Assembly: GCF_002208095.1 (NCBI RefSeq)
Contig: NZ_CP017990.1
Coordinates: 3,658,001-3,722,000, forward strand
Source: Enterobacter cloacae complex sp. ECNIH7
GTDB taxonomy: Bacteria; Pseudomonadota; Gammaproteobacteria; Enterobacterales; Enterobacteriaceae
Length of the DNA stretch: 64,000 bases
Reading direction: 5' to 3'
Shown here: positions 39,783-49,396 of the stretch, piece by piece
Position numbering within the stretch: the stretch's first letter is position 1
Layout of the letters: each line of letters begins with the position of its first letter
Notes under the pieces: generated by a model
The model's database searches: none
The model's input: only the letters and a program-made list of their open reading frames with translations
What the model was told of the DNA's origin: nothing
Program-made: the position numbers and the translations under genes

Positions 39783-39913
39783 AATTTTTAATGTCTGAAT
39801 TCAGCGTCTGAAGAATATTCCGGCATATTATCATAAACGGGAGACATAATCCGATCCCACTGCTATACTCTGCGCCGATTTTCCTGTTCTTTAACATCCA
39901 GTGAGAGAGACCG
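39783..39913. promoter_or_regulatory. trmJ/suhB divergent promoter region with suhB boxA leader
   Basis: A -10-like TATACT at 39864-39869 points toward suhB. In the suhB leader, TGTTCTTTAACA at 39885-39896 closely matches the rRNA antitermination boxA (TGCTCTTTAACA) just ahead of the ribosome site GAGAGA. In E. coli a boxA in the suhB leader mediates autorepression through NusB/E and SuhB, and the same element is visible here. Confidence 0.7.
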
Positions 39914-40717
39914 ATGCATCCGATGCTGACCATCGCCGTGCGCGCAGCGCGCAAGGCGGGTAATGTAATTGCCAAACACTACGAAACGCCAGACTCCGTA
40001 GAAACCAGCCAGAAAGGCAGCAATGATTTCGTGACTAACGTCGATAAAGCCGCAGAAGCGATTATTATCGAAACGATCCGCAAATCTTACCCGCAGCACA
40101 CCATCATCACCGAAGAAAGCGGTGAACATGAAGGTACCGATCAGGATGTTCAATGGGTTATCGATCCACTGGATGGCACCACCAACTTTGTTAAACGCCT
40201 GCCACACTTCTCTGTGTCTATCGCAGTACGCATTAAAGGCCGTACTGAAGTCGCCGTTGTTTACGATCCAATGCGTAATGAACTGTTCACCGCTACCCGC
40301 GGTCAGGGCGCACAGCTGAACGGCTACCGTCTGCGCTGCAGCAACGCACGCGATCTGGACGGCACCATCCTGGCGACCGGTTTCCCGTTCAAGGCGAAAC
40401 AGCACGCGACCACCTATATGAATATCCTGGGCAAACTGTTTACCGAATGCGCTGACTTCCGCCGCACCGGTTCTGCCGCGCTGGATCTGGCCTACGTGGC
40501 GACCGGCCGCGTTGACGGTTACTTCGAGCTGTCTCTGAAGCCGTGGGACTTTGCTGCGGGCGAGCTGATCGCACGTGAAGCAGGCGCCATCGTGTGTGAT
40601 TTCACCGGTGGCCATAACTATATGTCTACCGGTAACGTCGTTGCGGGTAATCCACGCGTTGTTAAAGCCATGCTGGCAAACATGCGTGATGAACTGAGCG
40701 ATGCGCTGAAGCGTTAA
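39914..40717 (+). CDS. suhB: Inositol-1-monophosphatase / Nus-complex protein SuhB
   Basis: SuhB has inositol monophosphatase activity but its main cell role is as a component of the rRNA antitermination complex. The 267 residues equal E. coli. The Mg-binding motifs DPLDGTTNF (with Asp84/Asp87) and WDFAAGELIAREAG are intact. The boxA in its leader suggests autoregulation. Confidence 0.97.
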   Translation: MHPMLTIAVRAARKAGNVIAKHYETPDSVETSQKGSNDFVTNVDKAAEAIIIETIRKSYPQHTIITEESGEHEGTDQDVQWVIDPLDGTTNFVKRLPHFSVSIAVRIKGRTEVAVVYDPMRNELFTATRGQGAQLNGYRLRCSNARDLDGTILATGFPFKAKQHATTYMNILGKLFTECADFRRTGSAALDLAYVATGRVDGYFELSLKPWDFAAGELIAREAGAIVCDFTGGHNYMSTGNVVAGNPRVVKAMLANMRDELSDALKR

Positions 40718-40730
40718 TCCAGTTAGTTAA

Positions 40731-40760
40731 GCCCGGTGGCGCTACGCTTACCGGGCCTAC
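40731..40760. repeat. REP element between suhB and the NiCoT gene
   Basis: GCCCGGTGGC...GCTTACCGGGCCTAC is the standard enterobacterial REP/PU palindrome. It fills the gap between the convergent ends of suhB and the transporter gene and is the only hairpin available to end either transcript. Confidence 0.85.
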
Positions 40761-40776
40761 AAAATCCCTCAGTACG

Positions 40777-41757
40777 CTAGAAAGGCCGCAATCCCCTTCC
40801 CACCGGCACCGCGCTCATCCACATCGTCACTGCCGCCACCAGCAGAATCACTCCGCCCGCCAGCGCAAGCGTTGTCCACCCTACCTGTCGCCACAGCACC
40901 GGCGTTTTATTGCCGCTCAGTTTGACCGCCAGCTGACGGAAGCTGTGAACCAGCAGCGCTAAAGACGAAATGGTGAGAGACGTTCCTGCCGCCATCGCCA
41001 GCGCAGAGAGCATTCCCCAGCCAAACACGCCAATCACCTTACTGAACAGCAGCACCATGATGGCCCCCGAGCACGGGCGCATGCCCATCGAGAGAACAAT
41101 CATCAGCCGCGCGCGCCAGTCGTCGCCGTTCTGCAACTGTTCCTGCGTGGGCAAATGCTGATGCCCGCAGCCGCAGTGTTCATCATGAACGTGGTGCGGC
41201 GTAAAGGTTTTGAATTTCGGTTTTCGCAGCAGCGCGCGCAGCTTTTTCAGCGCCCGCCAGCAGATGATCACCCCCAGCACGCCCACCAGCGCGTAGCTCC
41301 CCTTCTCCAGCCAGAAACTGCTCATGTGCAGCTGGCGCGCGGGAAGCTGCAACAGCGAAAGCACGACCACGACGAGCGCAATCGCCACGCTGCCCTGAAG
41401 CAGCGAGGAGGCCAGCGTCAGGCCGATGCTCGATTTCAGCTTCGACGGATGGGTGGCGAGCCAGGTCGTTATCACGATTTTGCCGTGCCCCGGCCCCAGC
41501 GCATGCAGAACGCCATAGATAAAGCTGAACGCCAGCAGGGATCCGCCCGCTTTGGTCGGGTTCTCCGCCACCGCCTTCAGCAGGCCGCTCATCTGCTGGT
41601 TGACCTCACGCTGCCAGACGATGCTTTTCATCATGACCTGCGGCCAGGCCTGCCATAGCCAGAGCGAACCGCAAACGGCTAGCAGGAGAAAGAGCGCCAG
41701 CGGCCAGAGGTGCAGCCAGCGGCGCGGTTTACGAACCGGAGAAGAGATCACTGACAT
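40777..41757 (-). CDS. NiCoT-family metal transporter (ZevB-like)
   Basis: A 326-residue inner-membrane protein with about seven hydrophobic segments. HALGPGHGKIV and GMRPCSGAI are the paired signature motifs of the nickel/cobalt transporter (RcnA/UreH-related) superfamily. A loop rich in His and Cys (HHVHDEHCGCGHQH, around residue 190) is a likely metal-binding site. Its ATG overlaps the stop of the upstream DUF1007 gene by 10 bases. The same pair is described in Haemophilus as the zinc system ZevAB, so zinc, nickel and cobalt are all candidate substrates. Confidence 0.82.
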   Translation of the reverse strand: MSVISSPVRKPRRWLHLWPLALFLLLAVCGSLWLWQAWPQVMMKSIVWQREVNQQMSGLLKAVAENPTKAGGSLLAFSFIYGVLHALGPGHGKIVITTWLATHPSKLKSSIGLTLASSLLQGSVAIALVVVVLSLLQLPARQLHMSSFWLEKGSYALVGVLGVIICWRALKKLRALLRKPKFKTFTPHHVHDEHCGCGHQHLPTQEQLQNGDDWRARLMIVLSMGMRPCSGAIMVLLFSKVIGVFGWGMLSALAMAAGTSLTISSLALLVHSFRQLAVKLSGNKTPVLWRQVGWTTLALAGGVILLVAAVTMWMSAVPVGRGLRPF

Positions 41758-42386
41758 TGTAACGTCACCTCCTGCGCGAACTGTTTACCCAACTCCATGT
41801 CCTCAGGGGGTGCATCTTCTTTATCAAGCGAGATCGCAAAGTTCAGCGTCTCTTCGCTGGGTTTCGGGGTGTGCACGCCAATTTTGCAGTTTTTTTGCAG
41901 AGCGTCCGGCAGCCGTACGTCGCCGTCTTTGTCATAGCGCATGTCGACATAGTAGGTAGGATCAAAGGTAGAAAAGCGGTACGTTTGCCCCGCCAGCGGC
42001 TGCGGATGCGCCAGCGGAAGCACAAACGTCAGCACCGCCTGATGCCCGTCACGCGTCATACCGTATTCCGTTGGCCGGTTCAGAAATTTGACCTTCTGCC
42101 CGTTGTGCCAGAATTCCGTGAAGTAGTGCTGGCCGAGCACGTTAGCCATCACTTCCGCCGCCAGCTTTTTCCAGATTTCATCGCCAGGCTTAGCGTTTCC
42201 CGCATCATAGAGCAGATCGGCCGAGGTGATTTCATCCATCGTCCAGCGCATCTTCAGGCCGCTCAGCTGCGTGCCGTCGGTAACCAGCTCGGTCTGGAGG
42301 TCAATAAAACTGTGAGGATGTGCGCTGGCGGTGAAGCTGATAACCGCCAAAAATAACGCCATCGCACTTTGTTTAACTGTTTGCAT
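41748..42386 (-). CDS. DUF1007 periplasmic protein (ZevA-like)
   Basis: A 212-residue protein with a Sec signal peptide (cleavage near SFTASA-HPHS, about residue 23), so the mature protein starts with HPHSFID, a plausible metal-binding N-terminus. The start is ATG 42386 with GAGGAA upstream; a TTG one codon earlier is in frame but weaker. DUF1007 proteins occur beside NiCoT permeases, and the overlapping start of the next gene implies they work together, probably the former passing metal to or from the permease. K-12 lacks this pair here. Confidence 0.8.
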   Translation of the reverse strand: MQTVKQSAMALFLAVISFTASAHPHSFIDLQTELVTDGTQLSGLKMRWTMDEITSADLLYDAGNAKPGDEIWKKLAAEVMANVLGQHYFTEFWHNGQKVKFLNRPTEYGMTRDGHQAVLTFVLPLAHPQPLAGQTYRFSTFDPTYYVDMRYDKDGDVRLPDALQKNCKIGVHTPKPSEETLNFAISLDKEDAPPEDMELGKQFAQEVTLQCQ

Positions 42387-42511
42387 CAATTCCTCACGTC
42401 AAAAATTCTGTGATGTTCCCCAGCAATCCTGAGTGAAAGGCCTGCCGGCGCGCTTTTCAGCGCTCATCCTTTAGCTATTCTTATCAAACATTCACACTGG
42501 ATACCCGACAG

Positions 42512-43789
42512 ATGATGACGACGCTTGAAATTCCATCTGTGCTTTCCAGTTCGCAGCGCCGCTGCCAGGTGCTTTTGATGCTTTACCTGCCCGATGCTGC
42601 CGTCACCGCACAGAGCATAATTGCTGCCAACGGGGTGGACGACGCGATGGCACGGCAAGATATAGCCGAGACGCGCGATGAAATCCAGCGCTATCACCGG
42701 CTGGACATCGTCACGCACCACGACGGCAGCTACCGGATTGAAGGCACAGCCCTGAATCAGCGTTTATGCCTGCTGCACTGGCTGCGCCGGGCGCTGCGGC
42801 TTTGTCCGCAGTTTGTCTCGCACCAGTTTACCCCCGCATTAAAAACCGCGCTTAAACAACACGGCATTGCGCGGCCGCTTTACGATGATGCGAACCTGCG
42901 GGCGCTGATCGGCTTCTGCTCCCGCAAGCTGCAGCGCCAGTTTGAATGCCGCGACGTCCAGTTTTTACAGCTCTATCTGCAATACTGTCTTATTCAGCAC
43001 CAGCTCGGGAATACGCCGCAGTTTTCTCACGTTCAGCGCAGCTGGACCCAGTCGAGAGGGGAGTATTTTACGGCCCAGGAGATCGTGCGTCACTGGAGAC
43101 GTCGCGTGCCGCAGGGTGCGCACGGGGATGAACAGCTATTTCTGGCGCTGCTGTTTATGATGCTCCGCACGCCCGATCCGGTGCTCGATAAACACCAGCA
43201 GGATCAGCGCTTGCGTCGGGCCATCGTGCGCATGGTCGCCCGTTTTCGCTCGCAGACCGGGATGAACTTCAGCGATGAACAAGGGCTGACCGATCAGCTA
43301 TATATCCATCTGGCTCAGGCGCTGGACCGCTCGCTGTTTGAGATCGGCATCGACAATAGCCTGCCGGAGGAGATCCATCGCCTCTATCCCCGGCTGTTAC
43401 GCACCACAAAGGAAGCGCTGTTTGAGCTGGAGTCGGAGTTTGGGCTACGTTTTTCAGATGAAGAGATGAGTCTTGTCGCGGTGATTTTCGGTGCCTGGCT
43501 GATGCAGGAGACCGATCTGCACGAAAAACAGGTGATCCTGCTGACGGGAGACGATAAAGCCACCGAGGACCTGATTGAACAGCAGCTTCGCGAGCTGACG
43601 CTGCTGCCGCTCAACATTCGCTATCTGACGCTGCAGGCTTTCCAGAAAGAGGGGGCACCGCGCGAAGCCGCGCTGGTTATCACCCCCTACCCTACCGTCC
43701 TGCCGCTGTTCTCGCCGCCGCTGATACATGCCGTTGAGACATTGAACGCGCAGCAGCAAGAACATATTCGCGCCATGCTGGAATCATAG
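42512..43789 (+). CDS. csiE: Stationary-phase inducible protein CsiE
   Basis: A 425-residue protein (E. coli 426) with two PRD domains (about 170-290 and 290-390), the modules phosphorylated by the PTS in antiterminators and activators, but without an evident intact RNA-binding or EIIB domain. In E. coli it is induced in stationary phase under cAMP-CRP and RpoS; its molecular role is unknown. Start ATG 42512 encodes MMTTLEIPSVL as in E. coli. The 3' end overlaps the convergent hcaT end by 6 bases. Confidence 0.93.
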   Translation: MMTTLEIPSVLSSSQRRCQVLLMLYLPDAAVTAQSIIAANGVDDAMARQDIAETRDEIQRYHRLDIVTHHDGSYRIEGTALNQRLCLLHWLRRALRLCPQFVSHQFTPALKTALKQHGIARPLYDDANLRALIGFCSRKLQRQFECRDVQFLQLYLQYCLIQHQLGNTPQFSHVQRSWTQSRGEYFTAQEIVRHWRRRVPQGAHGDEQLFLALLFMMLRTPDPVLDKHQQDQRLRRAIVRMVARFRSQTGMNFSDEQGLTDQLYIHLAQALDRSLFEIGIDNSLPEEIHRLYPRLLRTTKEALFELESEFGLRFSDEEMSLVAVIFGAWLMQETDLHEKQVILLTGDDKATEDLIEQQLRELTLLPLNIRYLTLQAFQKEGAPREAALVITPYPTVLPLFSPPLIHAVETLNAQQQEHIRAMLES

Positions 43790-44929
43790 CGAGGCGCGAG
43801 CGGCCACTTTAGGACGAACAACGATGGCGGGTAAGGCGACCAGCGCCATCACCCAGAAGACCCCATGCCCCAGATGCTGGTAGAGGAACCCCGCAAAGAC
43901 CGTCATGATCGCGATACTGCCCCCCATCGCGACCGCCGAATAGACGGCCTGCAGGCGAATAACGTCTCCGCCCTCGCGCGCTGCGATATAGCGCATGGCC
44001 GCCAGATGGCACACGGTAAAGGTGCCGCAGTGAAGGATTTGCGCCACTATCAGCCATGGCAGATCGGTCGTCCAGCCCATAATCCCCCAGCGCGCCACGC
44101 CGCACACGGCGGAAAGCAGCAGCAGGTCTCGCGCGCCAAAGCGGCGGAACAGCTTCTTACTCAGGGCGAAGATAATGACTTCGGCCACTACCCCCAGCGA
44201 CCACAGATAGCCCACTGCGGAAGCAGAGTATCCCGCCCCCTGCCAGTAGATGGCGCTGAAGCCATAGTACGCCGCATGCGCCCCCTGAAGCAGACAGACA
44301 CACGCCAGAAAACGCCAGCTCTGGGCCACCAGGCTCCGCCAGGCGGGCCAGCCTGCGCTCTCCTGATGGCGGCTTTCCCCTTGCGGCATCACCGACGGAC
44401 GCAGCAGCATGCCCAGCAGCATTGAGGCAATACCGATACTCAGCAGGGCGAGAATGGCGCGGTAATCGTAAAGGCTGACCAGTTTGCCCACCAGCGCGGA
44501 ACCTATCACAAAGGCAATAGACCCCCACAGGCGCACGCGGCCATAGTCCATGGTGATCTGCTTTTGCCAGGTGTTCGCCAGGGCATCCGTTAGCGGTACC
44601 AGCGGTGAGAAGAACAGGTTAAAGCCGACCATCACCACCATCAGCCAGGCAAACTGATGGCTGACCCAGAAGCAGGCAACAAAGACCAGCGTCAGCAGAG
44701 CAAGAATACGCACGGCCTTGATCAGCAAGGAGGGATCGCTGACGCGCGGGGCAATTAGCAGGCTGCCGAGGAAACGCGCTACCAGCCCTGCCCCCAGCAG
44801 GACACCGATAGTCTCAGGAGTCAGGCCGATACCCTTGAGCCAGACGCTCCAGAAGGGCAGAAAAATACCGTAGCTAAAGAAATAGGTGAAATAACTGAGC
44901 GCCAGCCAGCGCGTGGAATGCAAGACCAT
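43784..44929 (-). CDS. hcaT: MFS transporter HcaT (3-phenylpropionate permease family)
   Basis: A 381-residue major facilitator with 12 hydrophobic segments, close in length and sequence to E. coli HcaT (379; MVL.STRWLAL.YFTYFFSYGIFLPFWSVWLKGIG at the start is shared). HcaT belongs to the LacY/nucleoside-like group. In K-12 it stands next to the hca dioxygenase cluster, which is absent here; the gene after it is unrelated, so the true substrate in this organism is open. Confidence 0.92.
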   Translation of the reverse strand: MVLHSTRWLALSYFTYFFSYGIFLPFWSVWLKGIGLTPETIGVLLGAGLVARFLGSLLIAPRVSDPSLLIKAVRILALLTLVFVACFWVSHQFAWLMVVMVGFNLFFSPLVPLTDALANTWQKQITMDYGRVRLWGSIAFVIGSALVGKLVSLYDYRAILALLSIGIASMLLGMLLRPSVMPQGESRHQESAGWPAWRSLVAQSWRFLACVCLLQGAHAAYYGFSAIYWQGAGYSASAVGYLWSLGVVAEVIIFALSKKLFRRFGARDLLLLSAVCGVARWGIMGWTTDLPWLIVAQILHCGTFTVCHLAAMRYIAAREGGDVIRLQAVYSAVAMGGSIAIMTVFAGFLYQHLGHGVFWVMALVALPAIVVRPKVAARASL

Positions 44930-45045
44930 GAATCCCTCCCGAAATCGAGGCCATAGTCTGGCGTTAAATCAAAGCCTGCGCAAGCAACTATTAACAAGTG
45001 AATAACACGCACATTTTACAGGGCCATGGCGGCCCCGCGAAACGT

Positions 45046-45537
45046 CTAGCGTACAAAGACCTGATTAATGCGTTTGGAAACCAGGAAGTAGGGGATCCAG
45101 ATCGATGCGCCAACAATGGAGGAAAGCGCATTGCGAATATCAGCCGTATCCAGCCTTGCGTCGAAGAGCCAGGCAGGTATGCCCACAAAATAGAGCATAA
45201 AGACAACGCCCATTAAATAGTAGGGAATGATGATCTTACGGATACCCGACTTTCTTTTAAAGAAATACCAGCCTGCGGCCGCGGTCAGTGCCACATCAAT
45301 TATCATTACCGCGATACCCACGGCCCCAAACAGGTTAATTCCCCCTGACTGGAAAAAGTGGAACATCGCCGCAAAGTAATTCCATGCTCCAATAGGCGTC
45401 ATGATGAGGTTAATCACCAGGCCCGCCGCCGGGAGATAAAGCAGCCCGTTAATTTTCTTTTCGTCTGCACGCTCACACTGATTGCACAGCCCGGATTCTT
45501 TATTTGCCTCTTCTTGCTGACATGATATGCACTGCAT
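45046..45537 (-). CDS. Zinc-ribbon membrane protein with DUF2569-like domain
   Basis: A 163-residue protein not found at this place in K-12. Residues 3-21 hold two CXXC knuckles (CISC, CNQC), a small zinc ribbon. Four hydrophobic segments follow (about 31-60, 70-93, 104-127, 138-155), which resembles DUF2569 membrane proteins. Ribosome site AAGGGAAA precedes the ATG. Base composition is more AT-rich than its neighbours by eye, which suggests a later arrival. No function can be assigned; it is a single gene between hcaT and yphA. Confidence 0.75.
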   Translation of the reverse strand: MQCISCQQEEANKESGLCNQCERADEKKINGLLYLPAAGLVINLIMTPIGAWNYFAAMFHFFQSGGINLFGAVGIAVMIIDVALTAAAGWYFFKRKSGIRKIIIPYYLMGVVFMLYFVGIPAWLFDARLDTADIRNALSSIVGASIWIPYFLVSKRINQVFVR

Positions 45538-45686
45538 AAATTTCCCTTGCCAAAGAAAAGAGACAATTTTACACGAAGTCTGAATTTAACATCACGCGAA
45601 CGCCTGATTTATGAAGAAAAGCTGAATGGAAGACTATGGATTTGTGTATTAATTTTAGATTGGGTCCCCTGAAAAATGAGCCAGCT

Positions 45687-46109
45687 ATGAACACTCTACG
45701 TTATTTAGATTTCGGTCAGTCACGTCACCTGCTGCTGCTGATTGGCCGCATCGCGCTTGTCGTGCTGTTTATTATCTTTGGTTATCCAAAACTGACGGGG
45801 TTTAGCGGCACCGTACAATATATGACCTCGCTGGGTGCGCCGATGCCCATGCTGGCGGCCATTATTGCGGTGGTAATGGAAGTGCCTGCCGCTATCCTGA
45901 TCGTCCTGGGCTTTTTCACCCGTCCTCTCGCGGTACTGTTCGTATTCTATACCCTCGGAACCGCGGTGATTGGGCACCACTACTGGGATATGACAGGTGA
46001 TGCGGTCGTGCCGAATATGATTAACTTCTATAAGAACGTCAGTATTGCTGGCGCCTTTATTTTGCTGGCGATTGTCGGACCTGGAGCCATTTCCCTCGAC
46101 CGGCGTTAA
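45687..46109 (+). CDS. yphA: DoxX-family inner-membrane protein YphA
   Basis: YphA is a 140-residue four-helix membrane protein of the DoxX family; its role in E. coli is unknown. ATG 45687 ([14 protein letters not shown]) gives exactly the E. coli length, whereas the longer frame adds 17 residues absent from the family. The central [27 protein letters not shown] stretch and GAISLDRR end are conserved. It shares a bidirectional terminator with glyA. Confidence 0.94.
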   Translation: MNTLRYLDFGQSRHLLLLIGRIALVVLFIIFGYPKLTGFSGTVQYMTSLGAPMPMLAAIIAVVMEVPAAILIVLGFFTRPLAVLFVFYTLGTAVIGHHYWDMTGDAVVPNMINFYKNVSIAGAFILLAIVGPGAISLDRR

Positions 46110-46114
46110 GCCAT

Positions 46115-46143
46115 AAAAAAAGGCCGCAAGCGCGGCCTTTTTT
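46115..46143. terminator. Bidirectional terminator between yphA and glyA
   Basis: AGGCCGC / GCGGCCT with an AAGC loop is flanked by runs of A on the left and T on the right, so it can end both the plus-strand yphA and the minus-strand glyA transcripts. Confidence 0.92.
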
Positions 46144-46163
46144 ATTTCTGCCAGGCAGAGGAA

Positions 46164-47417
46164 TTATGCGTAAACCGGGAAGCGTGCGCAGATATCCAGA
46201 ACTTTACCTTTGACGCGCTCGATAACCGCTTCGTCATTGATGTTGTCCAGAACGTCACACATCCAGCCAGCCAACTCTTTCACTTCCGCTTCTTTAAAGC
46301 CGCGGCGAGTTACGGCCGGAGAACCGATACGGATACCGGAGGTCACGAACGGGCTCTTCGGATCGTTTGGCACGCTGTTTTTGTTCACGGTGATGTTGGC
46401 GCGGCCCAGGGCTGCGTCAGCTTCTTTACCGGTCAGTTTCTTATCAACCAGATCCAGCAGGAACAGGTGGTTTTCAGTACCGCCGGATACCACTTTGTAG
46501 CCACGGTTCAGGAACACTTCCACCATCGCTTTGGCATTCTTAGCAACCTGCTGCTGATAAACCTTGAACTCAGGCTCCATCGCTTCTTTCAGCGCGACCG
46601 CTTTTGCCGCGATAACGTGCATCAGCGGGCCGCCCTGCGCGCTTGGGAATACAGCGGAGTTCAGTTTTTTGTACAGCTCTTCGTCACCGCCTTTCGCCAG
46701 GATCAGGCCACCGCGTGGACCCGCCAGGGTTTTGTGGGTGGTGGTGGTCACAACGTGAGCGTGTGGAACCGGGTTCGGGTAAACGCCAGCGGCAATCAGG
46801 CCCGCAACGTGCGCCATGTCGACGAACAGGTATGCACCGATGCTGTCCGCGATTTCACGCATTTTTGCCCAGTCAACGATACCGGAGTAAGCAGAGAAGC
46901 CACCGATGATCATCTTCGGTTTGTGCTCTTTAGCCTGCTTCGCCATGTCTTCGTAGTCAATTTTACCGGACTCATCAATACCGTAAGGGATGATGTTGTA
47001 CAGTTTGCCGGAGAAGTTAACCGGGGAGCCGTGAGTCAGGTGACCGCCCTGTGCCAGGTTCATACCCAGAACGGTATCGCCCGGCTGCAGCAGCGCGGTG
47101 TAGACAGCGAAGTTAGCCTGAGAGCCAGAGTGCGGCTGCACGTTTGCGTAGTCAGCGCCAAAGAGTTCTTTCGCACGGTCGATAGCCAGCTGCTCAACGA
47201 TATCAACGTACTCGCAACCGCCGTAATAGCGTTTGCCCGGGTAACCTTCAGCGTATTTGTTGGTCAGCTGAGAACCCTGCGCCTGCATAACGCGCGGGCT
47301 GGTGTAGTTTTCGGAGGCGATCAGTTCGATGTGCTCTTCCTGACGTACTTTTTCCTGCTCCATAGCCTGCCACAGTTCGGCATCATAATCGGCAATGTTC
47401 ATTTCACGCTTTAACAT
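46164..47417 (-). CDS. glyA: Serine hydroxymethyltransferase
   Basis: GlyA interconverts serine and glycine with tetrahydrofolate, the main source of one-carbon units for purines. ATG 47417 ([15 protein letters not shown]) gives the 417-residue E. coli length with AGGAGA seven bases upstream; an ATG two codons earlier is too close to that site. The PLP lysine lies in [12 protein letters not shown] PurR box lies in the upstream gap shared with hmp. Confidence 0.98.
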   Translation of the reverse strand: MLKREMNIADYDAELWQAMEQEKVRQEEHIELIASENYTSPRVMQAQGSQLTNKYAEGYPGKRYYGGCEYVDIVEQLAIDRAKELFGADYANVQPHSGSQANFAVYTALLQPGDTVLGMNLAQGGHLTHGSPVNFSGKLYNIIPYGIDESGKIDYEDMAKQAKEHKPKMIIGGFSAYSGIVDWAKMREIADSIGAYLFVDMAHVAGLIAAGVYPNPVPHAHVVTTTTHKTLAGPRGGLILAKGGDEELYKKLNSAVFPSAQGGPLMHVIAAKAVALKEAMEPEFKVYQQQVAKNAKAMVEVFLNRGYKVVSGGTENHLFLLDLVDKKLTGKEADAALGRANITVNKNSVPNDPKSPFVTSGIRIGSPAVTRRGFKEAEVKELAGWMCDVLDNINDEAVIERVKGKVLDICARFPVYA

Positions 47418-47721
47418 CCGCATCTCCTGACTCAGCTAACAAGTAAATTTTGGCCTGAAAAGGCAGTCCTGTTGGACGACGGGCAACAGTATAACTGATT
47501 AGTTCTGTGATAACAGGTCTTGACAAACGATTTTACGCAAACGTTTTCCTACCCGCCACGCAAGGGTTTGAGGAATAAAGCTCTCGCTCTTTCCAGCGGA
47601 TTTCTTTTCAGGTTTGTGATGCATATTTTTCATCTTGCAAAGAACCATTTACAACGCAGGGGTATTTTTTATAAGATGCATTTAAAATACATCATTAAAG
47701 TCACATCAGAAGGATGCGCTC
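47418..47721. promoter_or_regulatory. glyA/hmp divergent region with PurR and NsrR sites
   Basis: This 304-base gap holds promoters for both genes. ACGCAAACGTTTTCCT at 47535-47550 differs from the PurR consensus by one base near its end and should mediate purine repression of glyA. At 47673-47696 an 11-1-11 inverted repeat beginning AAGATGCATTT and ending ACATCATT fits the NsrR operator that controls hmp in E. coli and is located just before the hmp start. MetR sites known in E. coli were not recognisable to me. Confidence 0.75.
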
Positions 47722-48912
47722 ATGCTCGACGCTCAAACCATCGCTACCGTTAAAGCCACCATTCCCCTGCTGGTGGAAACCGGCCCTAAACTCACCGCCC
47801 ATTTCTACGATCGCATGTTCACGCACAACCCGGAGCTCAAGGAAATTTTCAACATGAGCAACCAGCGTAACGGCGATCAGCGCGAAGCGCTTTTCAACGC
47901 CATCGCGGCCTACGCCAGCAATATTGAAAACCTGGCGGCACTGCTGCCCGCGGTGGAAAAAATCGCGCAGAAGCACTCCAGCTTCCAGATCCAGCCCGAG
48001 CAGTACAACATTGTGGGTGGCCACCTGCTGGCAACGCTGGACGAGATGTTCAGCCCGGGCCAGGAGGTGCTGCACGCGTGGAGAAAAGCCTACGGCGTGC
48101 TGGCAAACGTGTTTATCAACCGCGAAGCGCAGATCTACAGCGAAAATGCCAGCAAGAACGGCGGCTGGGAAGGCACGCGCGCCTTCCGCATCATTGAGAA
48201 AACGCCGCGCAGCGCGCTGATTACCAGCTTTGAATTTGAGCCAGTGGACGGACAGCCGGTTGCCGATTACCAGCCAGGCCAGTATCTGGGCGTGTGGCTG
48301 AAGCCTGAAGGTTTCCCGCATCAGGAGATCCGCCAGTATTCTCTTACCCGCAAGCCAAACGGCAAAGGCTACCGCATTGCGGTGAAGCGTGAGGACGGCG
48401 GTCAGGTATCCAACTGGCTTCACAGCGAAGCTAACGTGGGCGACGTGGTTCATCTGGCCGCGCCGGCGGGCGATTTCTTCATGGCCGTTGAAGCGAATAC
48501 CCCGGTTACGCTGATCTCTGCGGGCGTCGGCCAAACGCCAATGCTGGCGATGCTTGATACGCTGGCGAAAGCCAACCACGGTGCGCAGGTCAACTGGTTC
48601 CACGCTGCGGAAAACGGTGACGTGCACGCCTTTGCTGATGAAGTGAAAACGCTCGGGGCGTCCCTGCCGCGCTTCACCGCGCACACCTGGTATCGCCTGC
48701 CGACGGATGCAGACCGCGCGGTCGCACGATTTGACAGCGAAGGTCTGATGGATTTAAGCCTGATGGAAGGGGCGTTTAGCGCGCCGGACATGCAGTTCTA
48801 CGTCTGCGGGCCGGTGACGTTTATGCAGTATGCCGCGAAGCAGCTGGTGGAGCTGGGTGTGAACAAAGACAACATTCATTATGAATGTTTCGGGCCCCAT
48901 AAGGTGCTGTAA
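47722..48912 (+). CDS. hmpA: Flavohaemoglobin (nitric oxide dioxygenase)
   Basis: Hmp converts NO and O2 to nitrate with NAD(P)H. The 396 residues equal E. coli. Order: globin domain (1-138; haem-ligand His in IAQKHSSF), FAD domain (about 150-260; RQYSLT) and NAD domain (about 265-396; [10 protein letters not shown]). Ribosome site AGAAGGA precedes ATG 47722. The NsrR-type repeat about 26 bases upstream implies induction by nitric oxide. Confidence 0.98.
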   Translation: MLDAQTIATVKATIPLLVETGPKLTAHFYDRMFTHNPELKEIFNMSNQRNGDQREALFNAIAAYASNIENLAALLPAVEKIAQKHSSFQIQPEQYNIVGGHLLATLDEMFSPGQEVLHAWRKAYGVLANVFINREAQIYSENASKNGGWEGTRAFRIIEKTPRSALITSFEFEPVDGQPVADYQPGQYLGVWLKPEGFPHQEIRQYSLTRKPNGKGYRIAVKREDGGQVSNWLHSEANVGDVVHLAAPAGDFFMAVEANTPVTLISAGVGQTPMLAMLDTLAKANHGAQVNWFHAAENGDVHAFADEVKTLGASLPRFTAHTWYRLPTDADRAVARFDSEGLMDLSLMEGAFSAPDMQFYVCGPVTFMQYAAKQLVELGVNKDNIHYECFGPHKVL

Positions 48913-48914
48913 TG

Positions 48915-48946
48915 AAAAAGCCCCTCGTTCGAGGGGCTTTTTTTTT
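48915..48946 (+). terminator. Rho-independent terminator of hmp
   Basis: AGCCCCTC / GAGGGGCT with a short loop is followed by nine T, three bases past the hmp stop. Confidence 0.95.
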
Positions 48947-48947
48947 C

Positions 48948-48976
48948 GCCGGGTGGTTGCACCTTACCCGGCCTAC
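48948..48976. repeat. REP element between hmp and glnB
   Basis: GCCGGGTGG...CCTTACCCGGCCTAC is a REP palindrome variant, directly after the hmp terminator and between convergent genes. Confidence 0.75.
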
Positions 48977-48992
48977 AAAACCGTTGGCATTG

Positions 48993-49340
<348 letters not shown>

Positions 49341-49396
49341 TTAAACTCTTGCCTGTAAGCTGCCTCGTAATCGATTGCTCACAGTACCATACGGCA

